64,000 bases of DNA from Ovis canadensis (lineage: Eukaryota; Chordata; Mammalia; Artiodactyla; Bovidae): contig NC_091727.1 in assembly GCF_042477335.2 (NCBI RefSeq), positions 125,767,501-125,831,500 on the forward strand, given 5' to 3'. Numbering within the stretch: the stretch's first letter is position 1; every line of letters begins with the position of its first letter. The notes below the pieces were generated by a model. That model searched no databases. It worked only from the letters and a program-made list of their open reading frames with translations, and was not told the origin of the DNA. The translations under genes and the position numbers were made by a program. Positions 24,194-35,600 of this stretch are shown here, in pieces.

Positions 24194-24239
24194 TCAGTCT
24201 TACTCATGAGGGAGATGGTGTGGGGTAAGGCTGGCAGTC

Positions 24240-24440
<201 letters not shown>

Positions 24441-24759
24441 TTAAACATCATTTAAAAAAAATATAGTGCCAGCTTTTGTCCTTCAGATGTTTTTGTTCTT
24501 CAGTGTCATGAAATCTTTGGGAAGCTGACTGGCAGAGCTAGAAATTCAGAGTAGGTGTCTTGTGAAATCTCATTGTGTTCGGGAGTCTAAATTTCCGATT
24601 TTCTTAAATTGATGACTTTATCTGGAGCAGCCTTCAATGCTTGAAAAACTGTGTTCTGTTGACCACTAGAGGCCTTGACCCTGAAACCAATGGCCTCCTA
24701 ACTGCTAAACCCAATAGTGTGCCTCGGCCATTTCTTCTTTGGTTGCTCCATAGTACTTC

Positions 24760-25140
24760 ATACAAGTGAATGTCCCTTCCTTCTTTGAAATGTTGTTCTC
24801 TTTGGGGGCCTGTAACATTCTACTGTCTCAGTTCTCTTCTCTATGCAAGCTCACTGACTGCTCCCTCCCTATCTTCTTCCTGGTTTCACGTCCTCTTTCC
24901 ACCTCCCATAACTTGACTCTCATCATCTTATTTTTCTAATTTAATTCCTTGGAGAGTTCATTCCTTTTCATGGTTCTAACCAAGCTCTCATCAGCCTTAT
25001 GGAGATGACTCCCAAATATCCATTGCGTGACCTGATCTCTTTCCTGAATTTTGGCCCTATTTCTCTAATTGTCTGTTGTTTATTTCCTTTTGATTGTCCT
25101 CCTGCCACCTTGAACTCAACACTGAAAAATGTACATTCAA
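24760..25140 (+). repeat. L2 LINE remnant
   Basis: CT-rich stretch with the layout of the L2 3' region (catctcatcagccttatgg, gatgactcccaaatatcc, cctgatctctttcctgaa). It is highly diverged and assigned by resemblance only. Confidence 0.5.
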
Positions 25141-25559
25141 TCAAGTTGATGTATGGCAGAAACCAACACAGTATTGTAAAGCATATCTTTCAATTAAAAA
25201 TAAATAATTTTAAAATAATATACAGTTTTTTATGCTTTGAAGTTTCTCAAACGGAGTACTCTTATGTGATGTAAGCTATAGGGGCTTTGGAGTCAGAATA
25301 CCTAGGTTCAATCCAATCCTCTGCTTATCACGGTGGTTAAATGAGGTAAGCAACAGTTTCTTATAAGCTATATCAAGGCCAATCCGTGTTAGCCAGTGTA
25401 TTATTATCTTCTATCACTTCTGCTTTCGCTGAATGCTACCACTGGTTTGATATTCTGAAGTCACTTTTGTGTTCTTCTTATGTTTTACATGCAATCAGCT
25501 ACCAAATGCTGCCTTTTCAATGCCTTTTACAATGATCTCTTGCTTTGCCTAGGCCTAAT

Positions 25560-26195
25560 CAACTTAATCCTCAATTACAACAATAACCTCCTCCTCATCT
25601 TCCTGCCTCCATTTGTTTCTGTTGCTAATTCTTATTGCAGACCACCAGCGTCATCTTCCTGAACAAAGCTTTCATCATGTGTGTCCCTCAGATGGCTTCA
25701 GTGTTTCCCCATTACCTACAGCCCGTATGCTTTAGCCTGGTGTTCAAGGCTCTCTACAGTCCTGCCACCTGCAGCTGTCCTGACTTGAACTCTACTTCAG
25801 CCACACTGTCTATTTTCTGTTCCTTTGAACTTTGCCTACATGTCTTTGATCAGGTGATAATCCTTCCATCTGAAATTCCTTCCCCTTTTCCCCCTAAACT
25901 ATCTAAGACTGATCTGTCTTTCAAGGCCCAGGCAAACTCTTTCCCTTTCACAGATATCTTCTGAGTGCCATAGGCCATAGATGCATATCTTTAATCAGTT
26001 ACGACATTCACTGTTTGAATGGCCACTTGGTTCCACTGAGTCTCTGAACAATCTTGTTTTTTTTTAATTTTTATTTTTCATATTCCTAAGGAGACGGAAC
26101 TTCTAAAGAGTAGGAATCATGCCTTTAAGAGATTTGTATCAACCAGTGCACTTAAGCCTTGCAAATAGAAGTTGCTCCATAAAAATCCATTTTAT
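25560..26195 (+). repeat. L2 LINE 3'-end remnant
   Basis: Typical L2 3' sequence: 'gtttccccattacctacagc', 'ttcaaggctctctacagtcc', 'ttgaactttgcctacatg', 'aattccttccccttt', then 'gagtaggaatcatgcc' and 'gcaaatagaagttgctccat' near the end. The middle, about 26030-26085, is T-rich and unclear. Confidence 0.6.
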
Positions 26196-27084
26196 TTGTT
26201 CCTTTTCTCAAGTCTTCCAGTAGTGTGAATGTCATGTAAGTCTGTTTTCCAACCTCTAAAATGAACTAGAGGCAGAGAATGGAGTTATATGGACTTAAGG
26301 TAATGTGCAGAGCTTACATGTATAAAATCAAAAGATGCAACAAATACACTCTTCAATCTTCTCAAAACATCATTTTGCATCAGTAATCTGACTGGTTCAG
26401 ATAAAAGTATTGTTGAGTAAGGAATTAACTAGATAATTGATTTAATTATATATATAACTATATAGCTACCTTAAGTGAAACTGTATTTTCACTCATCCTT
26501 GAAGAAGACATAATAGGAATGTGTACAGGATGCGTAAGTGGGGTGGTGAGAGGCGTGTAAAGACATGGAAATGATGTACTCAACAGTTCCAGTTTTTCAT
26601 CTATAATTTGAGGCTGGAATAATGGGACGACTAATAAAGGGCTATTTCAGATAGGACATTTTCAGGCCTCATGATAGCCTGTGAAATGCTCACAGGTAGC
26701 AGAAAAGAGAAGGTGTAGCTTTCTCAGTTCCTCCAAATTGGTTTATCCCAAGTATGACTTAGGTTGGGGTAGGGTATTTTTGCCTGAGTGTGGCTCTCTG
26801 TCTCTGGAAGGAGTTCAGAAGCAATAGGAACTTTTTTGTTGTTTGGCCGAGAACAGACTGAGTTCATCATTAATCACACTCTGCATGACCAAATGTTATG
26901 CCTTTTGTTTAACTGGATTATGTGTTCAAAGTTAGGAGGGACAAGTAGTCACTTTGCTTGGCTTGGCTATTACAGATCTTTATTTTCTTCCCCGAGGGAC
27001 CATCCCCAGCAGTGATCCTGGGCATGCATTGCTTTATCAATATAAATGTTTTTTTCCCTTCTAAATTGGTTTGTGTGGAAGAAA

Positions 27085-27245
27085 GACAATCCAGGGCTCA
27101 AGTTCAAGTTCTGCCCTTCGATATTTGTGTGAGCTTTAATTTCTACATCTGTAACAGGGATTAATAACACCTATCTTAGAGTGTTGTAAGAATTAATGAG
27201 ATAATATGTGTAAAAAAGTTGGTATCAAGTAGGTACTAATTATCA
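27085..27245 (+). repeat. MIR SINE remnant
   Basis: Diverged MIR: 'ttaatttctacatctgtaac', 'agggattaataacacctatc', 'gagtgttgtaagaattaatg', 'agataatatgtgtaaa', in consensus order. Confidence 0.65.
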
Positions 27246-27769
27246 TCATATATACGAATCCCTGAGAGCCATGAAAAGGACAAATGGTTACAGAGGCACT
27301 CACCACTGGATGGTACTCACCCAGGCAAGCAGGTGCCTGCCATTTGGCATCACAAGCAAAGGGGCTTTGACCAGTAAAGCATTAGAGTAGCAAATGCCAT
27401 GGAAATAATTGCATAGTTATGTAGAGAATTACCTCCGGCCAAGAGCACCTGCGTACAACATCCAGGGGCACAAGTAAAGTTTAGAACAAAACAGTAACAC
27501 CAGAGGTTCACATTGTTTTTTCCCCTTGCAAAATAAGACTCCAGGAAGAACAAAAGAGAGTTCTAGTTTAAATTGCCAACTTCTCAGAAGAAAGGCCACA
27601 TGCCAATCCATTACATATTAGATGCATGCCTATATTTCTGTGCCTGTGATCTCAAATCAAATGGTTAGCGCCTAACTCAAACTAGGCCATCTCTCAACAG
27701 AGTTCTCTGATTGTCACACATCGAGGTAGAAAAGCTCAATATAATGACTCTCTGTTTGTAACTGTCCTA

Positions 27770-27946
<177 letters not shown>

Positions 27947-28183
27947 TCAGCACGTACATATTAGGATCGTGAGTTGACACAGAAGACACACATCCAGTTT
28001 CTGATTTTTACCTTGGGTCAAAAAACTCCATTTTAGAGAATGATACTGGCATACACTGCAAAGTTTCTGTAACATTGAGAAATGATTACTCTTGGCAGTA
28101 AGTGAGGGACAGTGAGGTGACCCACCCTCAAAAGTTTAGAAATACGGTTATAAGGCTGTCCTCTGAGAGCTAAGCCAGGAAAA

Positions 28184-28395
28184 TGAAAGTGTTAGTCTCT
28201 CAGTCATGTCTGACTCTTTTGCCACCCCACGGACTGTAGCCCATCAGGCTCCTCTGTCCATGGATTCTCCAGGCAAGAATACTGGAGTGGGTTGCCATTT
28301 CCTTCTCCAGGGGATCATCCTGACCCAGGGATCAAACCTGGGTCTCCTGCATTGCAGGCAGATTCTTTACCATCTGAGCCACCAGGGAAGCCAGT
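28184..28395 (-). mobile_element. Bov-tA SINE
   Basis: Antisense copy beginning 'gtgttagtctctcagtcatg' and ending with the reverse complement of the tRNA head, 'gagccaccagggaagcc'. Near full length. Confidence 0.9.
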
Positions 28396-28483
28396 AAAAA
28401 TCCACATAAAATGAATGTGTCATTAACCACCTAGGAAATGAAACCAAGGAACTGCCTGGGACTCTGTGATCACAGAGTTAGGG

Positions 28484-28500
28484 AAACACACACACACACA
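28484..28500. repeat. Short (CA)n tract
   Basis: About eight CA units, 'acacacacacacacaca'. Short and possibly not variable. Confidence 0.6.
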
Positions 28501-28614
28501 TCTAAACACATTGATAAAAGTATAACCTCTGGAAGGCACAGTTGCAAAGGTGATTGTAATTTACTGTTTATCTTGATTGGAGAATACTTGTGAGTAGACC
28601 AGGGATGAACAGGG

Positions 28615-28835
28615 GCTTCCCGGATGGCTTGGTGGGTAAAGAATCTGCTTGCAATGCAGGAGACACAGGAGACTCGAGTTCTATCTCTGGGTCAGGAAGA
28701 TCCCCTGGAGGCGGAAATGGCAACCCACTCCAGTATTCTTGCCTGGGAAATCCCATGGACAGAGGAGCCTAGTGGGCTACTGTCCATGAGGTCACAAATA
28801 GTCGGACATGACTGAAGCGACTAGTACAACACAGG
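28615..28835 (+). mobile_element. Bov-tA SINE with short internal duplication
   Basis: Sense copy from 'gggcttcccggatggcttgg' to 'gactgaagcgactagtacaa'. The tRNA-like part reads 'gcaggagacacaggagactc', an extra 'gagacacag' relative to other copies here. 'atgaacagg' occurs on both sides (about 28605 and 28838), a likely target-site duplication. Confidence 0.88.
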
Positions 28836-28936
28836 TATGAACAGGCTACATTATAGAATCAGAGAAGTAAAAGCAATCAGAAGATGGCAGTGGCTGGATG
28901 AGATGAGAAATAACCCATGGGTCCCAAAGATGGAAG

Positions 28937-29010
28937 TATTCTGTTGGCCAAAAAGCTTTTTCGGATTTTTTTCATAACATCTTAACAAACTTTTTGACCA
29001 ATCCAATACT
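28937..29010. mobile_element. Mariner-type miniature inverted-repeat element
   Basis: A 74-bp palindromic unit: 'ttggccaaaaag' at the left and 'ctttttgaccaa' at the right, with T-rich centre. This is the pattern of short mariner-derived elements common in ruminants ('ttggccaaaaagttcgttcg' type). There is no transposase. Confidence 0.6.
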
Positions 29011-29125
29011 TTTGTCCTGTGGCAGATATACCCCTATAGATTTTAATTAGGTTTCCCATGAAAGTCTAGCTATAATAGAAAATATAAGAAAAGCTGACAT
29101 TAGTAATCCTGTATCCTACTGTAAG

Positions 29126-29160
29126 TTGTGTGTGTGTGTGTGTGTGCGTGTGTGTGTGTT
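29126..29160. repeat. (TG)n microsatellite
   Basis: About 16 TG units with one C interruption, followed by a (GA)n run at 29162-29173, directly before a Bov-tA copy. Confidence 0.85.
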
Positions 29161-29172
29161 GGAGAGAGAGAG

Positions 29173-29341
29173 AGTCATTCAGTCATGTCTGACCCTGTGA
29201 CACCATGGACTGTAGCCAGCCATTCTCCTCTGTCCATGTTGCCATTTCCTTCTCCAGGGGAATCTTTCTGACCTAGGGATCCAACCCACATCTCCAACAT
29301 TGCAGGCAGATTCTTTACTGCCTGAGCTACTAGGGAAGCCC
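29173..29341 (-). mobile_element. Bov-tA SINE, internally deleted
   Basis: Antisense copy, 'agtcattcagtcatgtctg' to 'gagctactagggaagccc'. It lacks about 25 bases between 'ctctgtccatg' and 'ttgccatttccttctcc', so the usual 'ggcaagaatactggagtg' segment is missing. Confidence 0.85.
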
Positions 29342-30104
29342 ACTGAAACATATTAAGTTGCTAATATATCTCTGAGATCTTAGTTGAGGTCACTGAGAGA
29401 GATCAACTCATGGTGTGGTAACAGAATCAAGGACCCTAACTTTCAAGGCACAGAGCTGAACTCAAGACCATGGTTAATTCATGGTTAATTCAAAGTAAAC
29501 TCATCTTTCAAAGGCTTCTGAGCTCCTGACAGCCATAAAAAGCTGGCCATTCCTCATGCCTCCTCTAAGCAAATTATTCTAGAGTATTAAGTATGTATCA
29601 GGAATCATATTAGACACTAGAGATTCAAAGATGAATAATGGAATGTCCTACTTTCAAAGGTCATACAGTTTAGTGAAGAAGAGAGACTTACATATACCCA
29701 CCATACAGTGAGATAAGAGCCAATCAGAGGAACGTTGCAAGTGCCAAGTCAATACAAGGATGAAGCCATTGACACCAAAGCTCAGAGAACACTTCACAGA
29801 GGAGCTTGACATTTGATCAGGGTCTTGAAGGATACACAGGAGTTTTCCTGCAGGTATTACCACCAGGGTTATGCCTGCCTATGCGCCCAGACTCCTAACT
29901 ATTATGAAGACATGCTCCCACTTGAACTGGCTTGGACTTTGTAGCAAATTATCATCCCCCTTTCCCACCATGGCTCTGAATATTATTATCAAAAACATTT
30001 CTATCAAAGTCTTTTCGCAGGCCCGTTTTCATCAGCTGGTGAGAACATCTCTCCTCCATTCCAGAAACCTCCACAGATGTACTTTAGAAAGGGTTAGGAA
30101 GGAC

Positions 30105-30270
30105 CATTTCATCCAGTGGCTATCAACCTATAGCATGTATTGGAATCACCTAGAGGGACTTGTTAAAAACAGATCAATCTGGAGAGGGGTCTGAGAATTA
30201 GCATTCTAACAAGTATCCTGTTGATGCTGAAACTGCTGGTTTTAGGACCACACTTTGAGAACTGGTTTAT
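30105..30270 (+). repeat. MER5A-like hAT DNA transposon remnant
   Basis: Recognised by 'tggaatcacctagaggg', 'gagaattagcattctaacaa', 'gatgctgaaactgctgg' and 'accacactttgagaactgg', in the order seen in MER5A. Non-autonomous and decayed. Confidence 0.65.
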
Positions 30271-30807
30271 TCCACCCCAATAAGCAATGGGTTTAATGAT
30301 TAATACTCGGAGCACCTGTCCTCACAAGCCATCTTTGTTCTGTTATTAAAAGAAAATTGTTACTGCAAATGACATTTGCTGCCTCCTCCTAAACTCTCTT
30401 ATTTCAGCTAGTCACAATTTCTGCCAACCTCTGCAGCCTTTGCTTGCTTTCTTCTGTTCTGTAGCCAAACCAAATCCTAAATAAACACATCTCTTTTCTC
30501 CCTTTCCACTCTCCCTGTGTCTGTGTACATGCCATACTGTTTCATCTTCTCACTTTTCATCTCACCTTTCTTAGCTCAAGACATTCTACTCTAAATAATA
30601 CTGCTCTTCACAAGTATATGTCTTTCTCACCTCTCTTCAATTCATGTACTAAGAAAAAGATTGATAGGAAACACTCCAACATGTGAACAATGGTTCCTCC
30701 TGGGTGGCAGGATTATTAATGATGTAATCTTTGAAAACAGTTTTTTAATTTTCCGAATTTTCTACAATGAATGTGACTGCTCTATTTCAAAAAAAAAATC
30801 CTCCAAA

Positions 30808-31480
30808 ACGAGACACATGTACCCCAATGTTCATCGCAGCACTGTTTATAATAGCCAGGACATGGAAGCAACCTAGATGTCCATCAGCAGATGAATGGAT
30901 AAGAAAGCTGTGGTACATATACACAATGGAGTATTACTCAGCCTTTAAAAAGAATACATTTGAATCAGTTCTAAAGAGGTGGATGAAACTGGAGCCGATT
31001 ATACAGAGTGAAGTAAGCCAGAAAGAAAAACACCAATACAGTATACTAACGCATATATGTGGAATTTAGAAAGATGGTAACAATAACCCTGTATGCGAGA
31101 CAGCAAAAGAGACACAGATGTATAGAACAGTCTTTTGGACTCTGTGCGAGAGGGAGAGGGTGGGATGATTTGGGAGAATGGCATCAAAACATGTATAATA
31201 TCATATATGAAACAAATCACCAGTCCAGGTTCGATGCATGATACTGGCTGCTTGGGGCTGGTGCACTGGGACGACCCAGAGGGATGGTACAGGGAGGGAG
31301 GAGGGAGAAAGGTTCAGGATGGGGAACACGTGTATACCTGTGGTGGATTAATGTTGATGTATGGTAAAACCAATACAATATTGTAAAGTAATTAACCTCC
31401 AATTAAAATAAATAAATTTATATTAAAAATAATAAAATTTAAAAAATGAAAAAAAAAGAAAGAAAAAGAAAAAAAATGAA
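30808..31480 (+). mobile_element. 5'-truncated bovine-type L1 3' end
   Basis: Sense L1 fragment carrying the end of ORF2 and the 3' UTR. It begins 'gacacatgtaccccaatg' (ORF2 codons for the [14 protein letters not shown] region) and continues 'tggagtattactcagcc'. The 3' UTR part includes 'acagtcttttggactctgtg' and 'gtaattaacctccaattaaa', then an A-rich tail at about 31410-31480. Open frame ends in the usual ORF2 C-terminal region near 31069. Confidence 0.9.
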
Positions 31481-31645
31481 CTTGTGTGTAAGCTGGGCCC
31501 TATCTTTGTAAAAAAGAAAACTGCTACTCACTGCCCTGCTAATGAGAGACAAAACCAGTTGTGGGCAATACACCAATCACAGCAAAAAGCATTTTCCTAG
31601 CAAAGTCAAACCTTAGCTGAAGAAAGATTGAAGAAAATCAAACTA

Positions 31646-31812
31646 GGCACAAGTGACCACATTCTGGTTTTTATCTAAGTTAGTTGAAAGCTCAAAAGAA
31701 AATTGGCTTGCTCATTTTATAGGAATGAAAATGGGCACAAGTGACCACATTCTGGTTTTTATCTAAGTTAGTTGAAAGTTCAAAAGAAAATGGGCTGGCT
31801 CATTTTATAGAA
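31646..31812. repeat. 88-bp tandem duplication (two copies)
   Basis: Copy one is 31646-31733 and copy two starts at 31734. Both read 'ggcacaagtgaccacattc' and then 'tggtttttatctaagttag'. Over about 79 shared bases I see three differences (C/T, T/G, T/G). The sequence resembles no SINE or LINE I know. Copy two is cut short by a Bov-tA. Confidence 0.9.
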
Positions 31813-32034
31813 ATTGCTGTTGTTTAGTCACTAAGTCTTGTCTGTCTCTTTGTAACCCCATGGACTATAGCCCACCAGGCTCCTCTATCCATGGGATTTC
31901 CCAGGCAAGAGGCAAGAATACTGGAGTGGGTTGTCATTTCCTTCTCCAGGGGATCTTCCCGACTCAGGGATCAAACCCATGTCTCCTGATTGGCAGGTGG
32001 ATTCTTCACCCCTGAGCCACCTGGGAAGCCTGGC
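31813..32034 (-). mobile_element. Bov-tA SINE
   Basis: Antisense copy, 'attgctgttgtttagtcact' to 'ccacctgggaagcc', with a small 'aagaggc' duplication at 31906-31920 (reads caagaggcaagaatactgg). Confidence 0.88.
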
Positions 32035-32068
32035 TCAATAATCAGACTAGACTTATTTTACTCACAAG

Positions 32069-32268
32069 GGCTTCCCTTGTGGCTCAGCTGGTAAAGAATC
32101 TGCCTGCAATGCAGGAGACCTGGGTTTGATCCCTGGGCTGGGAAGATCCCCTGGAGAAGGGAAAGGCTACCCACTCCAGTATTCTGGCCTAGAGAATTCC
32201 ATGGACTGTATAGTCCATGGGGTTGCAAAGAGTCAGACACGATTGACCGACTTTCACTTCACTATTTC
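32069..32268 (+). mobile_element. Bov-tA SINE
   Basis: Sense copy from 'gggcttcccttgtggctcag' to 'gaccgactttcacttcac'. Complete head, body and tail. Confidence 0.9.
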
Positions 32269-32284
32269 ACTCAACATGCTGCTG

Positions 32285-32652
32285 CTGCTGCTCACCAAAT
32301 CAGAAAAAGATAAATATTGTATGATATCACTTACAAGTGGAATCTCAGAAATAAAACAAATGAGTGTATATAACAAAACAGAAACAGACTCACAGATACA
32401 GAGAACAAACTAGTATTTAGCAGTAGGGAAAGGGAAGGGGCAGGGGCAAGATAGGAGGAGGGAATTAAGAGGTACAAACTACTATGTATAATAATAAATA
32501 AACAACAAGGATATATTATACCACACAGAGAATATAGCCAATCTTTCAGAATAACTATAAATGGAATACAAATGTTAAAAACTGTGAGTCATTACGATGT
32601 AATCCTGAAACTTACAATATTGTACATCAAATATGCCTCAATAAAAAAAAGA
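32285..32652 (+). mobile_element. Old L1 3'-end fragment
   Basis: Contains 'aatattgtatgatatcactt', 'acaagtggaatctcagaa', 'agaaacagactcacagat' and ends 'aatatgcctcaataaaaaa', the characteristic 3' end of mammalian L1 with poly(A). Confidence 0.75.
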
Positions 32653-32659
32653 GATTAGA

Positions 32660-32976
32660 GATTTTCTTTGTAGTTGGTTGCTTCTTTAGTAAGAAACCCA
32701 GAGTCATACTTGACTTCTCCTTCTTCCTCATCTAGAAAATATTTCCTCCCCCAACTTTAGTAGGTTCAGTTCATGCAACCTTTAGAAATGGCTTTCATAC
32801 CCATCCACTATTCTCTGTCCCTACTGTTACAATAGCCTCCAATAGGTTTTTTTCGAACTTAAGCCTCTGTGTTCTTCAGTCCATCCTCCTGAACAATCTG
32901 TCTTATCTTAAACCTCATCATGGCATCCATTTTTCTGCTTTAGCAATTTTTATTGGCTCTCTATGGCCCACAGAGG
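32660..32976 (+). repeat. L2 LINE remnant (first part)
   Basis: Diverged L2-like, CT-rich: 'gtcatacttgacttctcc', 'tactgttacaatagcctcc', 'ttattggctctctatgg'. It is interrupted by a Bov-tA at 32977 and continues after the second Bov-tA near 33590. Confidence 0.5.
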
Positions 32977-33176
32977 GCTTCCCTGTTGGCTCAGTGGTAA
33001 AGAATCTGCCAGCCAATGCAGGAGATGCAGGTTCAATCCCTGGGTCGGGAAATGGCAATCCGCTCTAGTATTCTTGCCTCTTGCCTGGGAAATCCCATGG
33101 ACAGAGGAGCCTGGAGGGCTACAGTCCATGGGGTCGCAAGAGTTGGACAAGACTTAGTTACTAAACAACAACAACG
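32977..33176 (+). mobile_element. Bov-tA SINE, internally deleted
   Basis: Sense copy from 'gggcttccctgttggctcag'. About 20 bases around 'gaagatcccctggagaag' are missing (it reads 'gggtcgggaaatggcaatc') and 'cttgcct' is duplicated at 33072-33085. Ends in an ACAAC-rich tail. Confidence 0.87.
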
Positions 33177-33346
33177 TGGTCCATGGACATGGTTTTCAAA
33201 CTGTTCTCCCCTAAATTCCCCTCAAGACCAGCTAAGTGGGAAAAGGGGTGGGAGAAGGAGATAGATGGAGAGATTCTAGGACCCTGTACCACATGTGTTT
33301 CAATCAGAGAAATACTTGATTTTATTCTCTATTTATTTATGCTTCC

Positions 33347-33531
33347 CTTGTGGCTCAGCTGGTAAAGAATCTGCCTGCAATACGGGAGACTGGGTTCGAT
33401 CTCTGGGCTGGGAAGATTCCCTGGAGAAGGGAAAGGCTACCCACTCCAGTATTCTGGCCTGGAGAGCTCCATGGACTGTATAGTCATGGAGTTGCAAAGA
33501 GTCGGACACGACTGAGCGACTTTCACTTTCA
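33347..33531 (+). mobile_element. Bov-tA SINE with target-site duplication
   Basis: Sense copy, flanked by TTATGCTTCC at 33337-33346 and 33532-33541. The boundary is blurred by overlap of 'cttccc' with the element start. Tail ends 'gcgactttcactttca'. Confidence 0.88.
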
Positions 33532-33589
33532 TTATGCTTCCAAGCAAGGTTTAATTTGAACCAAGGGATCACTATAGCTGTTTGAAAAC

Positions 33590-34215
33590 ACTGGACATAG
33601 TAAAGATTCCTTTGCATGGCATAGATGGTCCTCCATGATTTGGCCCCTGCCTCTCTTTCTAGTCCTCCTCTGTTCTCATCTGAGAACCCTGCTTCCCCCA
33701 CTTTCACATACATACACAGATTGGCCAAGGCTCACATACTATTCATGCCAATTAGTTCTTCATTCCTATAATAAGAAATGCTCTTTCATATCTCCCTCAA
33801 ATGCTATTCCCTTCAGTGCCTGGTGAACTTCTACTTGCCTTTTAATTTCTATTTCAAATGGCACTTCCTTTGCTAAGTCTTCTCAATCTCTCCCAGAAGG
33901 ATATGGTGAACAACCACCTCGGTTTTCCAGGGACTGTCCTGGGTTTTACTACTGAAGGTTCTATGTCTGTCAGTGCCAAGCAAACTGGGGTGTCAGTCAC
34001 CATGGAGATAGGGTTAGCCCTCCCCTCCTTTGAGCTACTATACCCCTCTGTTTATACATCTGTTTTCATGTTGTAGGGTGAATACCTGTTACTTGTTCAC
34101 AGGTCTGTCTCCCTAGATTGTGAAGGTAGGAATTGTGTCACAAGCATCTCTGGATATTGTGGATAGTGGCTCAAAACAGGTGATCAATAAATTTTTTTGT
34201 TGCTAAATGAAATGA
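33590..34215 (+). repeat. L2 LINE 3'-end remnant (continuation)
   Basis: L2-type phrases in order: 'tggcatagatggtcctccat', 'ttttaatttctatttcaaat', 'ctgtctccctagattgtgaa', 'ggtgatcaataaa'. Probably the same L2 copy as 32660-32976, split by two SINEs. Confidence 0.6.
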
Positions 34216-35379
34216 AAACCAAAAAGTAGAAATAAATCTCATTGAGATGGGAATATGACAGACTTTGCTATATGAAGTATTAAAGCTCAGAAGCTAAAGC
34301 GAATGAGTGAACATATAAGAAGATACATAGAGAATGACACCCTTTCTGAGTTGAATAGGTCTGGAATGTGGGAACTTCTGACTACCCAACTCTTCAGTGT
34401 GGGAGAAGGAAGAGAGTGCCATGAGCAATGTAAGTAAGGGGATGACATCAAAGGGAGGGAAAGCTGGAGATTACCACAACATGGTAATCTGTTGTGGGCA
34501 AACCCAGAGAGCAAGTGAAGACAATTAGTTCTCTCTGGAACTGGAAACACAGAAACTTAGTCTTCTCTGACTGATCTTGAACAGAGAAAGAGCTCTTGAT
34601 TTTTCTTCTGCTACATTATTTAACAAGGTCTGTTTTATTCCTAAGGTGAGACAAAGCCCCCATGACCTACTGACCTTATTTATAATATTAGACAGACAAC
34701 CTTTGGCCAAAAAATATTGCCTTTCTTCATTGTGATATACATATTACCTAGAAGTTTTTGGTGTTCTGGAATTCTTAATAACTTTACATCCCTTGTCAAT
34801 AACGAACAAATGTTGCAGTTTTCTATGGATCCTGATGTGCAACTAAATTTACCTAAGTACTCAGATAGCACGACTTTACCCAGTTGGAGGAATAATTCAA
34901 TTTACCTTACTGGCAATTTCCTCAGTTAAAAACTGATCAAAGCAGTCATCTTAGAAGTTACCACATTTCTCCAAAGAGGTCCCCAAACAATGCATAGGCA
35001 CCCAATACATTTTCTTTAAGGCAGTTTTGCAACTGGACTAACCATTTGACTAAAAGGCTTCAGTTTGTGACTTCAGTTCATTTTAACAGTTTGTAAAGTT
35101 TAGGTTAGAAACAAACCAAGAGACTCACATGGAAATGTGTTAGTAACCCTGAGAGGCCCCAGCACTGATATAAAGACTCTCTTTACAAAGAGGAGAGTGG
35201 TGGAACATTTCTTTCTAAGTTGAATATTTGGAACTCAAAATACATTCTCCCATGGAAATGGTGTTATACGTGATGAACAGGCTCCCAAGCTAGCCCATAA
35301 AAATCTATTTAACAAACAATGTAACAATATCTTAATATCTGTATAAAGACTGTTTCATGGGAAATATTATTAGTTAGCA

Positions 35380-35600
35380 TTTACTGAATGATTACTATTA
35401 GCTCACGTGATTCATACAACAACCCCCTGAGTTATACTCGATTATGACCAATTGACAGATGAAGAAACTGAGGGCGGTAGGGTTAACATAATAACTTGCC
35501 CAACATTACACAATTAGCAATGAGGGAGTCAGTATCTGAATCCAGGAAGTGTGAGCCCAGAGTCCATCCACCTGACCACTTCACGGCACCACCTCACAGT
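35380..35600 (+). repeat. MIR SINE
   Basis: 'catttactgaatgattac', 'gacagatgaagaaactgagg', 'taacttgcccaacattac', 'tatctgaatccagg': a well-ordered MIR. Confidence 0.7.

Larger units (their letters stand above)
17460..24239 (-). other. PAK3: PAK3 3' untranslated region
   Basis: The roughly 6.8 kb between the PAK3 stop codon and a strong AATAAA signal at 17479-17484 is read as a single long 3' UTR. This is inference: no splice sites are needed, no open frame of note occurs, and the stretch is poor in young SINEs (one Bov-tA) compared with its flanks, as expected of transcribed UTR. PAK3 is a brain-expressed gene with a long mRNA. Earlier AATAAA hexamers on the minus strand (for example 24188-24193, about 45 nt after the stop, and 23497-23502) could give shorter forms. 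The extent is less certain than the coding exons. Confidence 0.7.

Noticed and set aside
28615..28700. tRNA-like sequences (here and at other SINE heads) as tRNA genes
   Set aside because: They are the tRNA-Glu-derived heads of Bov-tA and CHR SINEs, lacking an intact cloverleaf.
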